A stretch of 64,000 bases of DNA. Origin: Casuarius casuarius. Its lineage: Eukaryota; Chordata; Aves; Casuariiformes; Casuariidae. Positions within the stretch are counted from its first letter, which is position 1, and every line of letters begins with the position of its first letter. The stretch spans positions 2,722,515 to 2,786,514 of the forward strand of contig PTFA01000050.1 of assembly GCA_003342895.1 (NCBI GenBank), in the 5' to 3' direction. The notes beneath the pieces are model-generated. The model was not told the origin of the DNA. It was given only the letters and a program-made list of their open reading frames with translations, and did no database searches. The position numbers and the translations under genes are program-made. Below, one piece after another: positions 1 through 14,050 of the stretch.

Positions 1-3000
1 AGAGTTCTGCGCATTGTTCACAGCTGTTAATTTGGCAGGGAAGCACAAAGTATCCATGCAGAGCAGCCGCTTTGGTATCCCAAATCACGTCGTGTACATT
101 TCATTAAGATGCTCTTAAACAGCAGAACATCATTTATGGGGCCTAGGCCTCACTAGTGAAGTACAGGTCATAGGAGATGGCCGTGGAAGCTTTTCCAGCT
201 GTCCTCTATTAGCAAATTAACTGTGAAGTTAGTTAAAATGACAAATCTAAAATCCTAACCTTGATGCTGTTTTCTCTAAAATCTCTGTGACTGCCCTGAA
301 AACTATGCTACAAGAAAGTAGGTTGTCTTACACAGCACCTTGCAGCAAAACATCTGCAACAACACTAATCAACTGAGACTCAAAATCCTGCCCGACTTTT
401 ACCCAATTTATAAACTGGGTGAGAATAGATCCAAAGAGCCGTGCAGGCTAAGCGCTATACAGCTGGGGTAGTATGACCGAGAGCCACCAGAGCACTGCTG
501 TATGTAAAAATACAAGAACAGTCATACTGATTCAAGCCGGAGTCCTCATAGTCTCCGAGAGAGGTTAATGACAGATGTCTAGGGAAAAGCGTAAAAACAG
601 ACCAACCATACAGTGTTTCTTCAATCTGCTAATCTCTCAGCTGCCAGCAATCTGTAACTCAGGGATCTTACGAACCAGAGGTGTCTTTGTGTTTAATTTT
701 TATACTTTGTCATGACTCACTCAGCTACAGTGAAGTTTATGTTAATATATTTTGTGAACTGGGCCAGTTTAGCACGTATCAGGACTGAGCCATGAGCCTG
801 TTGCCCATGATCACATGGTGACATCAGAGCATGTCCTTCTCACTTGACAGGTCTGAAATAAAATTTTCACAAGTGCTGCAGCGACTTGAATCAAAGGGCA
901 GGCCTGCACAGTGAAGATGAAGGCAGAACTAGACTGGCTTTTGCTAGCAAGCACAGTTAAAAACGTTACTAAACTCACCTGGCACTAATTGTATTGTGGA
1001 CTACAAAATAAAACATAACCTCTTTAATGGAGGCTCACTCTGGTTGCTGTTCCATGCTGGAGCCCTTCAAATGACATCTTTGCTACTACTGTTACTGAAG
1101 ATTAAAGCTAACTCAAGTGTACCTATCAGGGCTATAAATGCACCACAGTTTTGCTGTATTGATGTGGGCTAAATCTTATTTTCCAAAGCAACATAGACAT
1201 TTGCAAGTGTAAATGTTTCATGTGAGTCATTGGGACACTTGGACAGTTTAAAAAAATTTTGTTGATATAACCAGTTCACATTTTCCAGTTTTCGGTGACA
1301 CTACATGCTGTCTTTTTGAACCTGTCCTACTTATTTGTTAAAGTAACAAAAAATGCGGTTGTGTATACTTACAAGTTTGAAAGATGGTTAAATATTCCCT
1401 TTATTAACATCACCCAGAGTCACTTTTTAAGTCAAAATACTTCAGAAGGCAAAACTTTGAGTACTTAGCGTGCTCAAACACCAGAATTTTCAAATTGTCT
1501 CCCTGAATTAATAAAGCTGGTACTGAAAATCTCTACACAATGCATGTTATTCTAACTTATACTGCATACAATATGTCACAAAAAATAATGCAATTAAGTC
1601 TTACTTCTTTGTAGTGGCACTTAGGGACTATTTGGATTAAATATAAATTTCCTAATCGCCACTTCAGTTCAAAGATTTAGCCACTGTTTTGACATGGTAG
1701 TGCATATCACAAAGTATCTTGATCCCCACTTACTAGATTTACACAGCAATGTCTTGGGTAAGCAGTCACGATACACAGACATCTGTTATCTTTCCTATTC
1801 AGACAACTCCAAAGGGAAATATTATTATACAGAGAAATTTTCAGAGGTACAAAGGGAGCAAGGTATTCAGTTAGTTCTGATTTTCAGTGGTAGTCAGATG
1901 TCTAGCTGCCCTTTACACCTTCAGAAATTCTCTCATAAATATGGTATTTCAAAAATCAGTGAAACATCCTCGACTATGCCATTCTGGCCAGTTACAAAAA
2001 AGGTAAGATGTAGAAGGGCTTCATCAGTGTAATGCTAGGCTCAAGGACAAAGTTAAAAGAAGAAATAAAGCAATGACTGGGAATTTTGCGTTTAAAAGGA
2101 AGTAAATATAGGCTAATATGACAAAGATTTTAAAGTAATGAATAGAGTATAACTTAGACAGTGCTTTTTACCCTTTACTTAATATAAAAACATTGGTTTA
2201 TCTAAGGAAATGGAAAGGCAACACATCTAAAGTTCCCAAAGAACATATTTTTTCAAGGCACTTTTTCCATGACAGTGAATTGATCAATACCTATGACTGT
2301 GCAAAATTGAGGCATGGAACCAAAGACAATAAAATTAGTTCATGGAAGTAAATAGGTCATTATTTATTTGTAGTGCCACTACAGCAACCATACAATAGGA
2401 TTTCCATAATCTGGGAACTTCAAATTTCTGCACCTTTTTGTGAACTTTCCCCCAAAAGCTCACATGCTATGGACAGGTATTTAATGCAAACTGCTTTAAA
2501 CTGGTTATCCATTTGAAAACTGATAATAATCTAGCAGGACAAAGCACTGAACATGTTAACAGGTTGATGAAGGCAGGATATGGAGACATAATACATTTGC
2601 ATTGCTGTAAAACGTTTGATGAATACCTGCACTTCATTTCAATTAATAATTAGTAGAGAAAAAAAGGGAAACATTAAATGAATTAAAAACGGAATCATTA
2701 TTAAGAAAAGATGAATCCTTGGTCAATGGTGTTTCATGCTTTCAAAAGTGACAGAGAAGAAAATATAAAATAATTGACAAAGTTTGCAGATAACAATCGG
2801 TGGAGAGAGAAATCATGGCAAGAATAGGTCATTTATATCCAATTAAAGGACAGATATTAAAAAACCAAACATGAGCTCATATATCTATGAACAAGGAACA
2901 GAAGTGATATTTATAGCATTAAGTATCCTGGAGAGCAGCAACTCTGAAAAGAACTGTAGGGTCAAAACAGATAGCGAGTAACCAAGTGAGCATAAGCTCG

Positions 3001-6000
3001 CAGGTTGATGCTGTGGCTACAAGAGTAACTAAGATAGCTCTTCCATTGACTACGGAAAGAATAAGGGAGTAGGCTCATAGTCCTATCCACTTCTTTTTTA
3101 ATCATTACTACAGTACAGATTTTGAGAACCTCCTTTTCAAAAGCGTTAAATATTTACACATTTGTTTGTCTCTGTTTTCCTCCAGAAGACAGCTAAGTGT
3201 GCCTTATTTGAAGCAAGTGAAAGAAAAATCTGTATAAAAACAACAACTGTATTTATGACAGCAATACTAGCAGTTACACTGCTTAAAATCACTGTGGAAT
3301 TCTGTCTTTTTAATTGGTTCTTAAAAACAAAGAAGAAAACATGCTTTCATAAGTAAAATTAGTAAAACAGAAGTAGGAATCACATAGCTTTCTTTAACGA
3401 AGAGCAAAACCAGTCAACCGACTTATTTTTCCATATGTGCAACACTAGTTGCATAAGACACCGCAGCACAAAGATGCGTAGCAGTTTGCTGAGAGGTAAC
3501 AGAGCACCTGAAGTACATGCTCTATAGGAGGCTGTGTGCAGCATGAGTACCGCTATACACGGCTCTGGAGGGGTCCCTGTCGTCAGGCAGATTGTTGTTG
3601 AGAATTTTGGGATGCTTCGAGTAGTTAATTAAAGAGAAGTGCTGGGAGCACCGCGAGGCCATAAATTCCTCCCTCATACCTTATGGGGCTCAGTGCTGGA
3701 ACTTTCCATGTGTCTGCTTTTAACTGGCATAAACTTGTTTTGACCTTAACCAGCATTTTAGACTAACTTTACATGGGAAGGAGAGGAAGGAAAGAGAGAG
3801 GGAGAAGGCGTGATTAGTCACAGAGGATTGATTTAAGACTTAGGTAATGGGAAGATCAGCACTCCTGCTTTATCCACTGGTATGCTAAAAGATTCAGTGC
3901 AAAGACAAGACACGACATTTCATAATCTAACTGTCCTAAAGAACACAAATTAATGCACATTTTGCAATCAAACCAGCATGCACTTGAAGAATGGGTCTGT
4001 TGCATCTGTAGGTATCAAATATCACAAAACACATAAATTAACGAGTCTGTAGGTTATTAAATGACAGTTGAGATGCCAGCTCTCCTTTTTTTGTCATGGA
4101 AGATATTCCCAGGATCCGTGACATCTGTGGTGGCTAATCCCCCATAGAGAAACTGACATTAAAAGGAATTCACACTGCGGCGAAGCCATGCGCCCGCTGC
4201 AATGCCAGCTATGGGTTCCCAAAGCTCTCCTGGATTCGAGGCTTTGGAGCGCAACACGAGTGAAGAATGACAAGGTTGGTTTCCATAACTGCACTGCAGA
4301 TGAAAAATTTGTAAATTGTGACTTTGTGCAACTTTACTCTGGTTAAGATTTCCAAAATATCTTTCATAGGAATAAAAAGAAAATTTGATACACACCACTG
4401 TTCTTATCCGGTGCCTCAAATGTCTTGCATTTTTCAAGAAAAATTTCTTTGCAAGTGCTACCTGCATCATTTTCAGCATAAAAATTAAATTTGATTTTTT
4501 AAATTTAATAAATATGTAATGAAATATGACTGCAATCTTTCCACATAGACCATATACTTGACAAATGTATTCACAACAACTTTTCAGAGAAAAATTGATC
4601 AAGTACGAGGAATGAACAAGTGTTTTCCTGCATCACTTTATCCCGGGTGGTTAACAAGTATGGTCTTGCTTCCATTCCAAAGTCCTTCTCTGCTGGTCCT
4701 CTATTCCAGATCGGAGAAAGCTTTCTGAATTCATATTTCAAACTCGATCATCTTGACCAGGAATCCAGGAACTGGTGTCTTGCTTCCTCTGATGAAAAAT
4801 TCCATTTTAACCACTTCCTTCACTCCATTTTTGATACTGACAGTACTATGATTTTTCTTATTCTGTCTTTTGCTTTTGGGTAGCAAATTTTACATCTCAG
4901 CATCACTTCATTCCAACTTTATCAGGTCCTTGCTGCACTATAAGCCTTCTATTACAAATCAGCTCAAAGAGTCTTCCATTTGGATAGAGAGGTCCATTTC
5001 ATTCAATGTCTCTGATTCCATCATCATTCACCCAGAAATACAACCTATATTATTAATGTAGTTCAACCAATTTCCCACTCTCACAAGACCAAAGAGAACA
5101 AAGAGAGAAACTATAAGATCGCTTCACGAAAGACCACTGCTTAAAACTGCAACTTCATTCATAGTTTTTCACACCACAATAAAGTGTCAGACAGTCTCAT
5201 ATTAGACCAGCTGATGCTACTGCTCTGGCTGCTCACCAGTAACCTACACTGCAGACAGCTCCTGTTTGTAAGTAGCTGGGTAGCTGTGGTAAGCAAGCAA
5301 CTATAAGGAACAGACACTGTGAAGAACAGAGGCAAGTACCGCAGAATGAACCGCATCAGTAAAAGGAGAACTGCTGTACAACCCAACCGAATTTGCTTTC
5401 AGCATTTGACTCTGCCAGGAAGATTTCAAATAGGGAACTATTTCTGCTCCATTACTTTTAGAAATAAAACTCCAGAAAGGGACATGACCTTTAAGCATCT
5501 CTAAAAACAAGAAACTGTAAGGCTCAAGCTCAATTACAACCCAGAACTAACTCCTTATAGTGGTATGGCAGTAATTCCACACATAAAAACATCCAAAATA
5601 CTTCATTTCTAAAGCATTAATCATACTTTCCACTAGCCTTGAAACACAGCATTCTTTTATCCAAAATAGCATCCCCAAAGTAATACTACATGTTTTTGTT
5701 TTGCTGCTATGATGAGAATAGCAATTACTGACTATGCACATAGTTTCCATTTATTTAGTCAAAATTACTCAATCTTTTGAAAAAAGAGCACTTGATACTA
5801 GCTTACATTATAGCAAAGATATAAATGAGAACTTTGTATAGCATATTATCTAACGCGTGATAAGTTATATCATGCATTACATTGTATTCTGAATTGTAAC
5901 ACTGTCTATTAGTATATACTCCTAGATCACCCAAGTCTAGACCTTCATTCTTTCTTTCAATAAATGGAACAATCTTTCAAGGAGTGTTTCATCACACATT

Positions 6001-6495
6001 GTGTAACATCTAGGATAAAAGCATAATTAACTAGCATTGGAAACTGGCACTGAAAAATGTGCTCAAACAAAACGAGTGAACAAAGAGGCAGCACAGCAGT
6101 GATATCCCCGGTAGTATATGCTGTACACAAGAGTCTTCCTGTTGCCTTCCCAAGGGCTTTAGGTGCATGAAAGAGGCATGTGTTCAGCTATTAAACAGCT
6201 TAATGGCTATAATGTTATACTGAAGGTCAAGCAGCTCCCTGGGAAGGGGGTTTGACCTACTGGCAGTATCTATTACTTGCCTTCAGGCTAGCAGGTACAC
6301 CGGCCTCGCGCCATTGACTGAGCAGCTTAATGACCATTTTTTCAAGGTGAAAGCCGGACAATGAAGCCACCATTCAAAACACAACCCTGCAATGCTGGTC
6401 TGAAGTGCTCGAAGTTGGGCCAGGTGGTCTGAGGTTTTCCCTCAGGTCTGAATGCTAACATCAGCCTTGGGATTTTGGGGGGAGTCATATACAGC

Positions 6496-6505
6496 TATAT
6501 AAAAG
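6496..6505 (+). promoter_or_regulatory. TATA-box-like element in intergenic DNA
   Basis: The sequence TATATAAAAG fits the TATAWAAR core-promoter consensus. A G-run lies about 20 bases upstream and purine-rich sequence follows. If used, transcription would start near 6,525-6,530. The first downstream ATG (about 6,569) opens only a few codons, so any product would be non-coding or spliced. In 24 kb of AT-rich DNA such a match can arise by chance. Confidence 0.2.
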
Positions 6506-9500
6506 CAGCTTGAGGCAGCTAGAAGCAAAAACAGGCAGCAGGAAAGTCAAGGAGAGAGGAAGAAAGGCATGGTATTACAGCCCTGAGAGAAAGCTGGGAG
6601 AGGGCAAGAGAAAAAGCACACTTTTTAAGACAAAGGATTAGGAACTATAAGCCAAGAAATGATTTGCTGCTATTTAATCCCTACCATGTTTAGATAAGCA
6701 GGACTATATATATTCTTTGTGAATAATTTCTTCTCTTAACAGAAACAACCTGTAAAACTTTAAATAACAAGTAATAAAGCTTTTGTGCTATTAATATCCT
6801 GCATTTATGAAGTACCAGTTGTCATCAAGAATACCCAGAGTACCTGTCATTCCCAGCGAAACAGACCTATTCCATCATAAAATGGTCAGCGAGCGGTTGG
6901 GAGATTAGTAAGGAACAGTAAAACATAAATCAGCAGTTAAAAACAAATAGAGAAGAAAGAGCAAAACTGAATCTGCTCTTGATACCAGAACTTCAAACAT
7001 CCCTGTTTTGGAGGATGTTCTTCCTAAGCACCCATTCAAATGCCCAAGAGTCTATGTAATTGAATACATTTAGATAATTTAGTAAAAAAAAGAGTAGAGG
7101 GATTCATCAGTGCAGTAGATGTGATAGAATTCACACTGAGAGGCTACTTTACCATTTGCCCGAAACAGAGGATAAAATAAACTCAGTCTAATAATTCAGA
7201 TATTTTAGGGACTATCATTAGTGGTGGAACGATCCAGAACTCCCCCTTCCATGCAGACATCGCCCTGCCTTCCCTCCTGCGGCCTTACAGTTCTTTGAGC
7301 CCTGAACAGTGCAGCTAGAATAATCCTTGTTTGCTGGACATCTCCAAAGCCTCTGCGTAGCGCAGGGCCTGGAGCGTCTGAAATTGTCTCTGTAAACTGC
7401 GGTGTTATCCTGTATTTAGTCATACTGCGCAAGTCTTCTGGATTCTTAGGGAACTATATTCCCCCAATCAAACAAACGAGATCCATCGCTTCTGGCTATA
7501 CCGAGCAGTAAGGGTTCTGCATAAACAACCCCATCTAATAACTATGCTTCCCCCCAAAAGACAATCAGTCGGACTACCCCAAGAACTGTGGCTGACATTA
7601 TCCAAAAGTATTAACTAGGTTCTGTACTAAAATTTAGAAAAAAAAACAACAACCCAGAGGTCCAATACAGCTGCCAACATTTTTCCCTTTCTTGTCTCCT
7701 CTAGAGGGGGAATCAAAACTGAACTGTAACCAGGAACCACCATAATAGCATGAACTGAAGTTTCTTTCATCTAAAATGACCCAAAACGCCCCCCTGGAAA
7801 AAAAAAAAAAAAGCTCGCCTTCCCACACTACTACCAGATCTCTGGGTTACAAATCCATGCAAATCTAATGCAATGAAGAAATGTGATGAAAATGAAATTA
7901 ATGTACTTTTGTACATTTGAGGATTTGGAAGAATCCCCCTTTCTTTTGAACATATAAAATGAAAAGATCCACAACACCCAGAAGGCTGTGAATAATTATT
8001 TTTACTAACAGGACTGCCAGAAATTTTTAAACACTTACTAAGCACAAGATTTCAAGATAAAAAAAAATTAACTTTTAAGTTTTTTTCCCCAGATTCCTTC
8101 CCTCAGCAGACTTCACATAAAGAACTTATTTCAATTTTCCCCTCTATTAAAAATAAATGACATTAATAAAGCCAAAGAGGAGGCATTTCTGTTCATCTGA
8201 ATTCCGTAAGGAAGCATATTTATGCACATGGATGTGGTAGCGAACAGCACAAATCATTCAGAAGTGTGGCCGCAGCTCTTTAACTTTGGCCTTCCTTCTG
8301 AAGTAGACAATAAGCTCAATTCTGCTCTGTTGACTTGGTGATTACAGAAGTGTCAATCTACAGATTATTTTCATAGCTGATATAAAGTAGATGTTCATCT
8401 TCTGAATACATGTGAACTTTCAGTAGCCGAAGCTCTGCATTAGTCAGTGTAAAATGAAGGCTACAGAACAGAACTCAGAATTATTTATAATGAAAGCCAA
8501 TGGAGAGATCAGATTCATCTGCTGTTTGCACTGAAGTAATCGTAGAGTAACTTGATTACTAGAATTGGAATTTTGAACAAATTTTGGCTGAAATACTCCA
8601 GTATTTGGTGCTAACAAATAACAATAAAATATCTTTTTCCCCTTGTTTAGCTAAGCTAAACTCTAAAGAGGAGGCAGCATTTAATTGTAAATGAACTAAA
8701 ACATTTCTGGGAAGAAACAGTGGTCCCATCTGTTTTGCTCTTCTCTCTCACTGCTCAGCAAATATTACTATCAACATCTGATCTACAGAACATATCACTG
8801 AGGGCTCTAAAATCCCCAACTGCCAAGCCTGACATGAGAATTGAGTATTTGCAACTCATATTTTTAACCTTTGTATGTCCCAATCTCAGTCCTCTTAAGT
8901 GACAACCCAGATGGTGATATTACGAAAGCAGAAGCTCATCCTAGCTGTAGAGTGCCCTGGACCTCATAGGCACAGAGTAAGCTTTCTCAGTATAAGGAAA
9001 CTAGTATAATGCCTATGGTCAAGACGTTACAATCTGTGTCTAATGCAAATAGGCTTGAAATCTATTAACAGAGCCTATCTTACAAGTCTGACTTTATTTC
9101 AAGGTGTGAAGACTCATGCATTTAACCGAAAGGGTTTAATTAGCTGCCTGTTGGCTAAGAGAGGTCATCACATTTACACCCTTATTCCCCGGTTCAGCCG
9201 AATGAGACAGGAGCACGCTCTAGCCTGCGTTAGCCATATGCTTCTTTCATCGGCTACAAACACAAAGGTGCCAGACTTGTAGCTGCTTTACAGGCCAAAA
9301 CACAAAGAGCTTTGTTGGTAAATGACCACCAAGAAATTAAAACGAGTGTTGTCTGTAGTCAAGAACAGCCCATGCAGCTCCTTCACTACACAATGAAATG
9401 TGTTTGAAGGACGTTCAAATCAACAATTCACCTGTGCAAACCAATAATTTCCAGGAAATACCTGCACTGTCACCTGGATTTCAAATCCAAATTTACCTTA

Positions 9501-12500
9501 GAAAAACAACTACTCTATTTTTTAAAATGTTTGTGAAGGTGTATAAATAAACATCTTTGATAGAATGATATAGCTCTAATGAAAGTCTGAAATAGCCTGG
9601 GGAGACTACTAAATATGTCACTGTGCTAAAAGAAGTGCTGTCTTTGTGTGAAACGCTCTAACACTGCAGTGATATTGACAGCACTATGAGCACGTAAGGT
9701 AAATAGAGATCTCCCTTTTGAGAATGCTGTTTGCTTCATGTTTTCCTCACCCTTAACAAATGCTCAAACGCACTTTGTGTGTGAGACCTTTTTTCACAAA
9801 ATAATGCTTATTTCAATCCCCTTGGTGGAACACACCATGGCACCTCCGGGCAGGAAGGAGTTCAGGCAGTCAGCTCAGACATCAACAACAGCCGTACAAC
9901 GCCTGCACTCTGGTTTGAAGACCAGAGCAATACATAACTTTTACATATTCAAGAAATAGGATAAACCAAGAAATGGTGATTTATGTAACTAGCATTTTTT
10001 TCCTGTAGCTCTCCTGACCACAGTATTTTCCTAAGTGGGAAATGGTGATAGAGGTAGAAAATAATTTTAAAACTGTTTAAGGATAAAGCCATTCTATTTT
10101 TACATCTTTCAGTTTTTAGCAGAGTAGATACTATCATCTCACAGAGGAGGCTGTTACTTTTTGTTTATATTTAGCACTAGAAGTGTGCATAAGTCCTTCA
10201 AGATCATATACTGAGGAACTTGTTATCTAAAATAAAATAATATACTCAGCAAGAGAGGACAAAAACAGAAATAGCGATGAGGCAACATGGTGCAATACTA
10301 GTTAGAAAGCTAATAGCTCATGAGGTTAGGGGAAAAACAAATCACTGTAACCAAAGCTTTATGTGAGATTTGGGGTCATAATACACCTCTCCTTGAACTA
10401 TCTTCTCTTAACAGACCTGCAGTCTCACTACATGACGTGTGCTTAAGCCAGTCAATCTGTGCATTACAGATGCCCTCGCCTACCCTGGCTCCTGACCCAC
10501 GCTGGACCTCTGTGCCTTAGCTCTGACTACAGCTGCTCATTCCACAACTCCATGACAAAGCTGATTAAATATGGAGCATCTTCATGGACTACTGCACAAA
10601 CACTAACTTCACTTTTATTGCAAGTCATACAGAAATATGAATTAAAATACCTAAATACTATTTAGTTATGTAAGAAACATCACTAAATATTCCAGTACAT
10701 GAAAACCATTAAGTATTTCATGAAAGAAATCTCTGACATTGCACAGCGAGGTACACCCCCTTTCTCCCTCTGCCCCAGGAAAATAACAGCAAACACCATA
10801 GCTAAGGTTGCATGTCCAATTCTACTTTTGAATTCTGAATTCTGCCTCTTAAAGACATGCTTAACAGTTATCTTCAGCTAGGTATAGAGGACCTAAATTA
10901 AATTTGTCTGCATTCTTTCACCCTTCATCCCCAAAGCATCGTGCCAGTTTGTAGTTGCTGGTCAGGGGACAAGGTAGGAAGCTGTTAAAATAGAAAATCT
11001 TGTAAATCTTGTTAAAGTGGCTCCTACTGTGACTGTGGTGATACAGCAAAATAAAGATGTGACTGCCAAACAGACCAACAACAATCCTGCAGAGACTACA
11101 GGTAGTAGTGCCCACATCATTTCCGTATTCATTGCTGCCATCATTCCAGATACAGTAAGATACACCAACACATGATATAATCACAGCTTCATTTTGGTAC
11201 AGATATTTACAGATATTTAATATTCCTTCCATTTCTCTCACCTATGTTCATTCAAACAAGTGCAAAGTTACTGATTTCTTTTCCTTTTTGATCATGATGT
11301 CAGCTTAGCAACATACCTCTGGAAAACTTCAGTTCAGTTTTCACCATACTGCCCATGGTTATATTAGTATCATTCCCTTCCTTTGTTTTACATCATGAAT
11401 TATGTCAGAATAATAATGAATCAAATCAAAACACAGAATGATAGTGTTTACCTGATGCGAACATGCTTTGAGACTGAAATCAGACTTGCTAAAATGCACA
11501 TGCATAATACTCTCTTCATTTATATGCATCATGGCCTTCTTTTACTACTCATAAAAATATACAAGTATATACTGTGGATGAAGTGTAGTTCAGCACAAAA
11601 TGAAACTATGCTGGACCTGCTAAAAGTTCAGTGTTCAGCAAAAATTAGTTTTTATGTTATGGGGGGGAATACATCTTGTACCACTATTTAAGCTTTAATG
11701 GATTTTTTTCCACTTAGTCTTATCCTTTCCTATCCAGCTTTGTTTGCTGGTGTTCTCACAACTGAAACAGCAATTCACAATTTCCAATTATCTGGGATTT
11801 TTTTCTTCTCTGCTTCCTCCATGTTCAAATGGCGAGCTTAGCTATGCTCCTTTTTCCTAAACAGTTTCTACTTAAAACTTTTCTATTTTCCTCCATTGCT
11901 TCCCTGGATAAAGTAAGTTTGTGAAACAAAACCATTTTAAGCATAATACCTGTCAAATTTCAGCGGCTGGTATATAAAAATGTATTCACACTCTTATAGT
12001 TGCTGAGATGAGTGGATAAATTTAGTCAGGTAAAACTGAGCTCCTAGCACTTCCTAAAAACCACAATTAGACTGATAAGAATTTGATGATCTTGCACATT
12101 ATTGATGGAAACACTCATTTTAATTACAGTCTCCTTGATTTTTGTTCCTTTCTCCCTATTAAAAACCAAGTATATAAATGGGGGAAGGAACTGAAGTAAT
12201 ACAAAGAACACAGAGAAATCTCAAAATGGTATTCACCAGTACTTCAACTAAAAATCCCCTAAATGATCTTCTCATTCACAGTGTTTTTGATGTTAACATT
12301 TTAAATCATTTTAAACATTCAAAATAAATTCTATGACATTTTGACTTCTTTGTGTTGTTAAAAACAAGCACAAGACAAAAAAAGCCTGTATTTTAGTAAG
12401 TACTATCAGAAAATATTTATTTTAATTTAACTAGTAAGATAAACAATCTGACCGGTAATCAAAACAGTAAAACTAATAAAAAACACAGTAAAACTTCATC

Positions 12501-13921
12501 TTGTTTTACCCCTTAATTCTTCCAAATAATAGTTGTCAGATAAGAACCTTTTAGCCTGATTAAATATAGCCAATTCTATTTTATCTTAAAAAAGCCATCA
12601 GACTTGCAGAGAAAATAGTCATTAATAGTTTGAAAACCATGTTATGCTACACTTGCATTTAATAAGGTAACAATTTAAATTTATGCAGTACCTTTTATTC
12701 CAAAGCAATTTACAACTTATAGCCAGAGATTATCACTTCATCTCCAGTGAAACTTGGCAACTGTGAAGTGTTACTCTGTACTATAAAGCAAGAATTCTGG
12801 TAGGTAACAATAAATATAAGGTTTCAGCTAAATAAGTATGACTCTTACATTTATGCTTCCAATGAAATCAAGCAAAAATTTTGAATTATTTTTCTGAAGT
12901 TGTATTGCTTATTTAGCTAGAATCCACTAGCAAAATGAGAAACAGATTTTGTAAAAAGCAGAAAAAAATTGCCATGGCCCTTTATAGATTATCTGAAATA
13001 AACATTTCTAGTAGTATTGCTGGTCCAACAAACACTCTGAATATGCCATCTACTACATGGTTAAAACTTCTTGCTAAACTGCTGCCCATGCATACATTTA
13101 GCAACAATTCTTAAAGTTGCCTGAGATCATTAGCAGCATTGACACCAGTGTGAGCCACATTTAGAAATATCTCTAACGCTCAGGTATTTCAATAAAGACA
13201 AGGTTTAAGAAAAAGAAAGTAGTTACACCATGCATTCAAAAAGCCACCAGTTAGACCCTTTCCACCAAAATAATCATATTACCTTAAAACAAATATAACC
13301 TATATACTTTCATTTTCTGTTAATCTCTGGAATACATATTTTCAAGTTTTGTCCTGCATCGGCAAAGAAGAGAAGTTGCTCCTTTCAAAAGAAAAAGAAA
13401 AAAAGCACAAAAAACTCTGAAAGCTAGAAGTTATGTGACTCAATGTACTATGGTTTTAGGGCAAAAATACTGGCTAACTTGTTATAAGGTCACAGGCTAA
13501 CAATTTTGTTCTTCCAACATATAGAAAGATGGCATGAGGGTGCCTCACACCCTAGCATGAGGGTATGACTGAAATTCATGCTTTTCCATATTGAAGAACA
13601 TGGGGATGTGAATGAAATGAAGGACAGAAAATTTAAAACACTGATAAAAAGAAAGTATCTTCTCACACAATCAGCCTGTGGAGCTACCTACCATAAGACA
13701 GGGTGAAAAACAAAATATGAACTTAAAACTTAAAATAATATTGAATCATTCCATCTCAGTATACAAGACAAGGTTCTTTACAGAAATAAATATTCAGTAT
13801 CAGGAAATAACATCAGGACATAACCATGCCACCATACATTTAAGTTGCCTAATGCTGTAATACTCCCTGTTAGCTTCTATAACCCTTTCAAGATGAGCAA
13901 TTTTTAGAATTAGTAGTCTCC

Positions 13922-14050
13922 TTCGGAGACAGGAAGACTGAGGAGGAGAAGGGCTTACACAAAGCTACACAGAAAATCCACAACAGCCCAGAGATTGGAA
14001 ACTGGTTCTCACCGCAGCCCTACAGGCTCCCATTATTCAGTTAACCAGAG
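13922..14050 (-). repeat. MIR-like CORE-SINE relic (antisense)
   Basis: Read on the + strand, the block runs from an ACTGAGGAGGAGAAGG-like start through AAAGCTACACAGA and GAGATTGGAAACTGG to TTAACCAG. This resembles the reverse complement of MIR-type SINEs, whose antisense reading contains 'actgaggcacagagagg', 'caaggtcacacag' and 'ttaaccac'. It is strongly diverged, as expected of an ancient amniote insertion. The identification is by eye. Confidence 0.45.

Noticed and set aside
1694..2032. 112-codon ORF in intergenic DNA
   Set aside because: No recognisable motif, arbitrary composition, and no promoter or splice context. A frame of this length is expected by chance in AT-rich DNA of this size.
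4159..4602. 147-codon ORF on the - strand
   Set aside because: Low-complexity Lys/Phe/Ile-rich translation from AT-rich DNA; no homology recognised.
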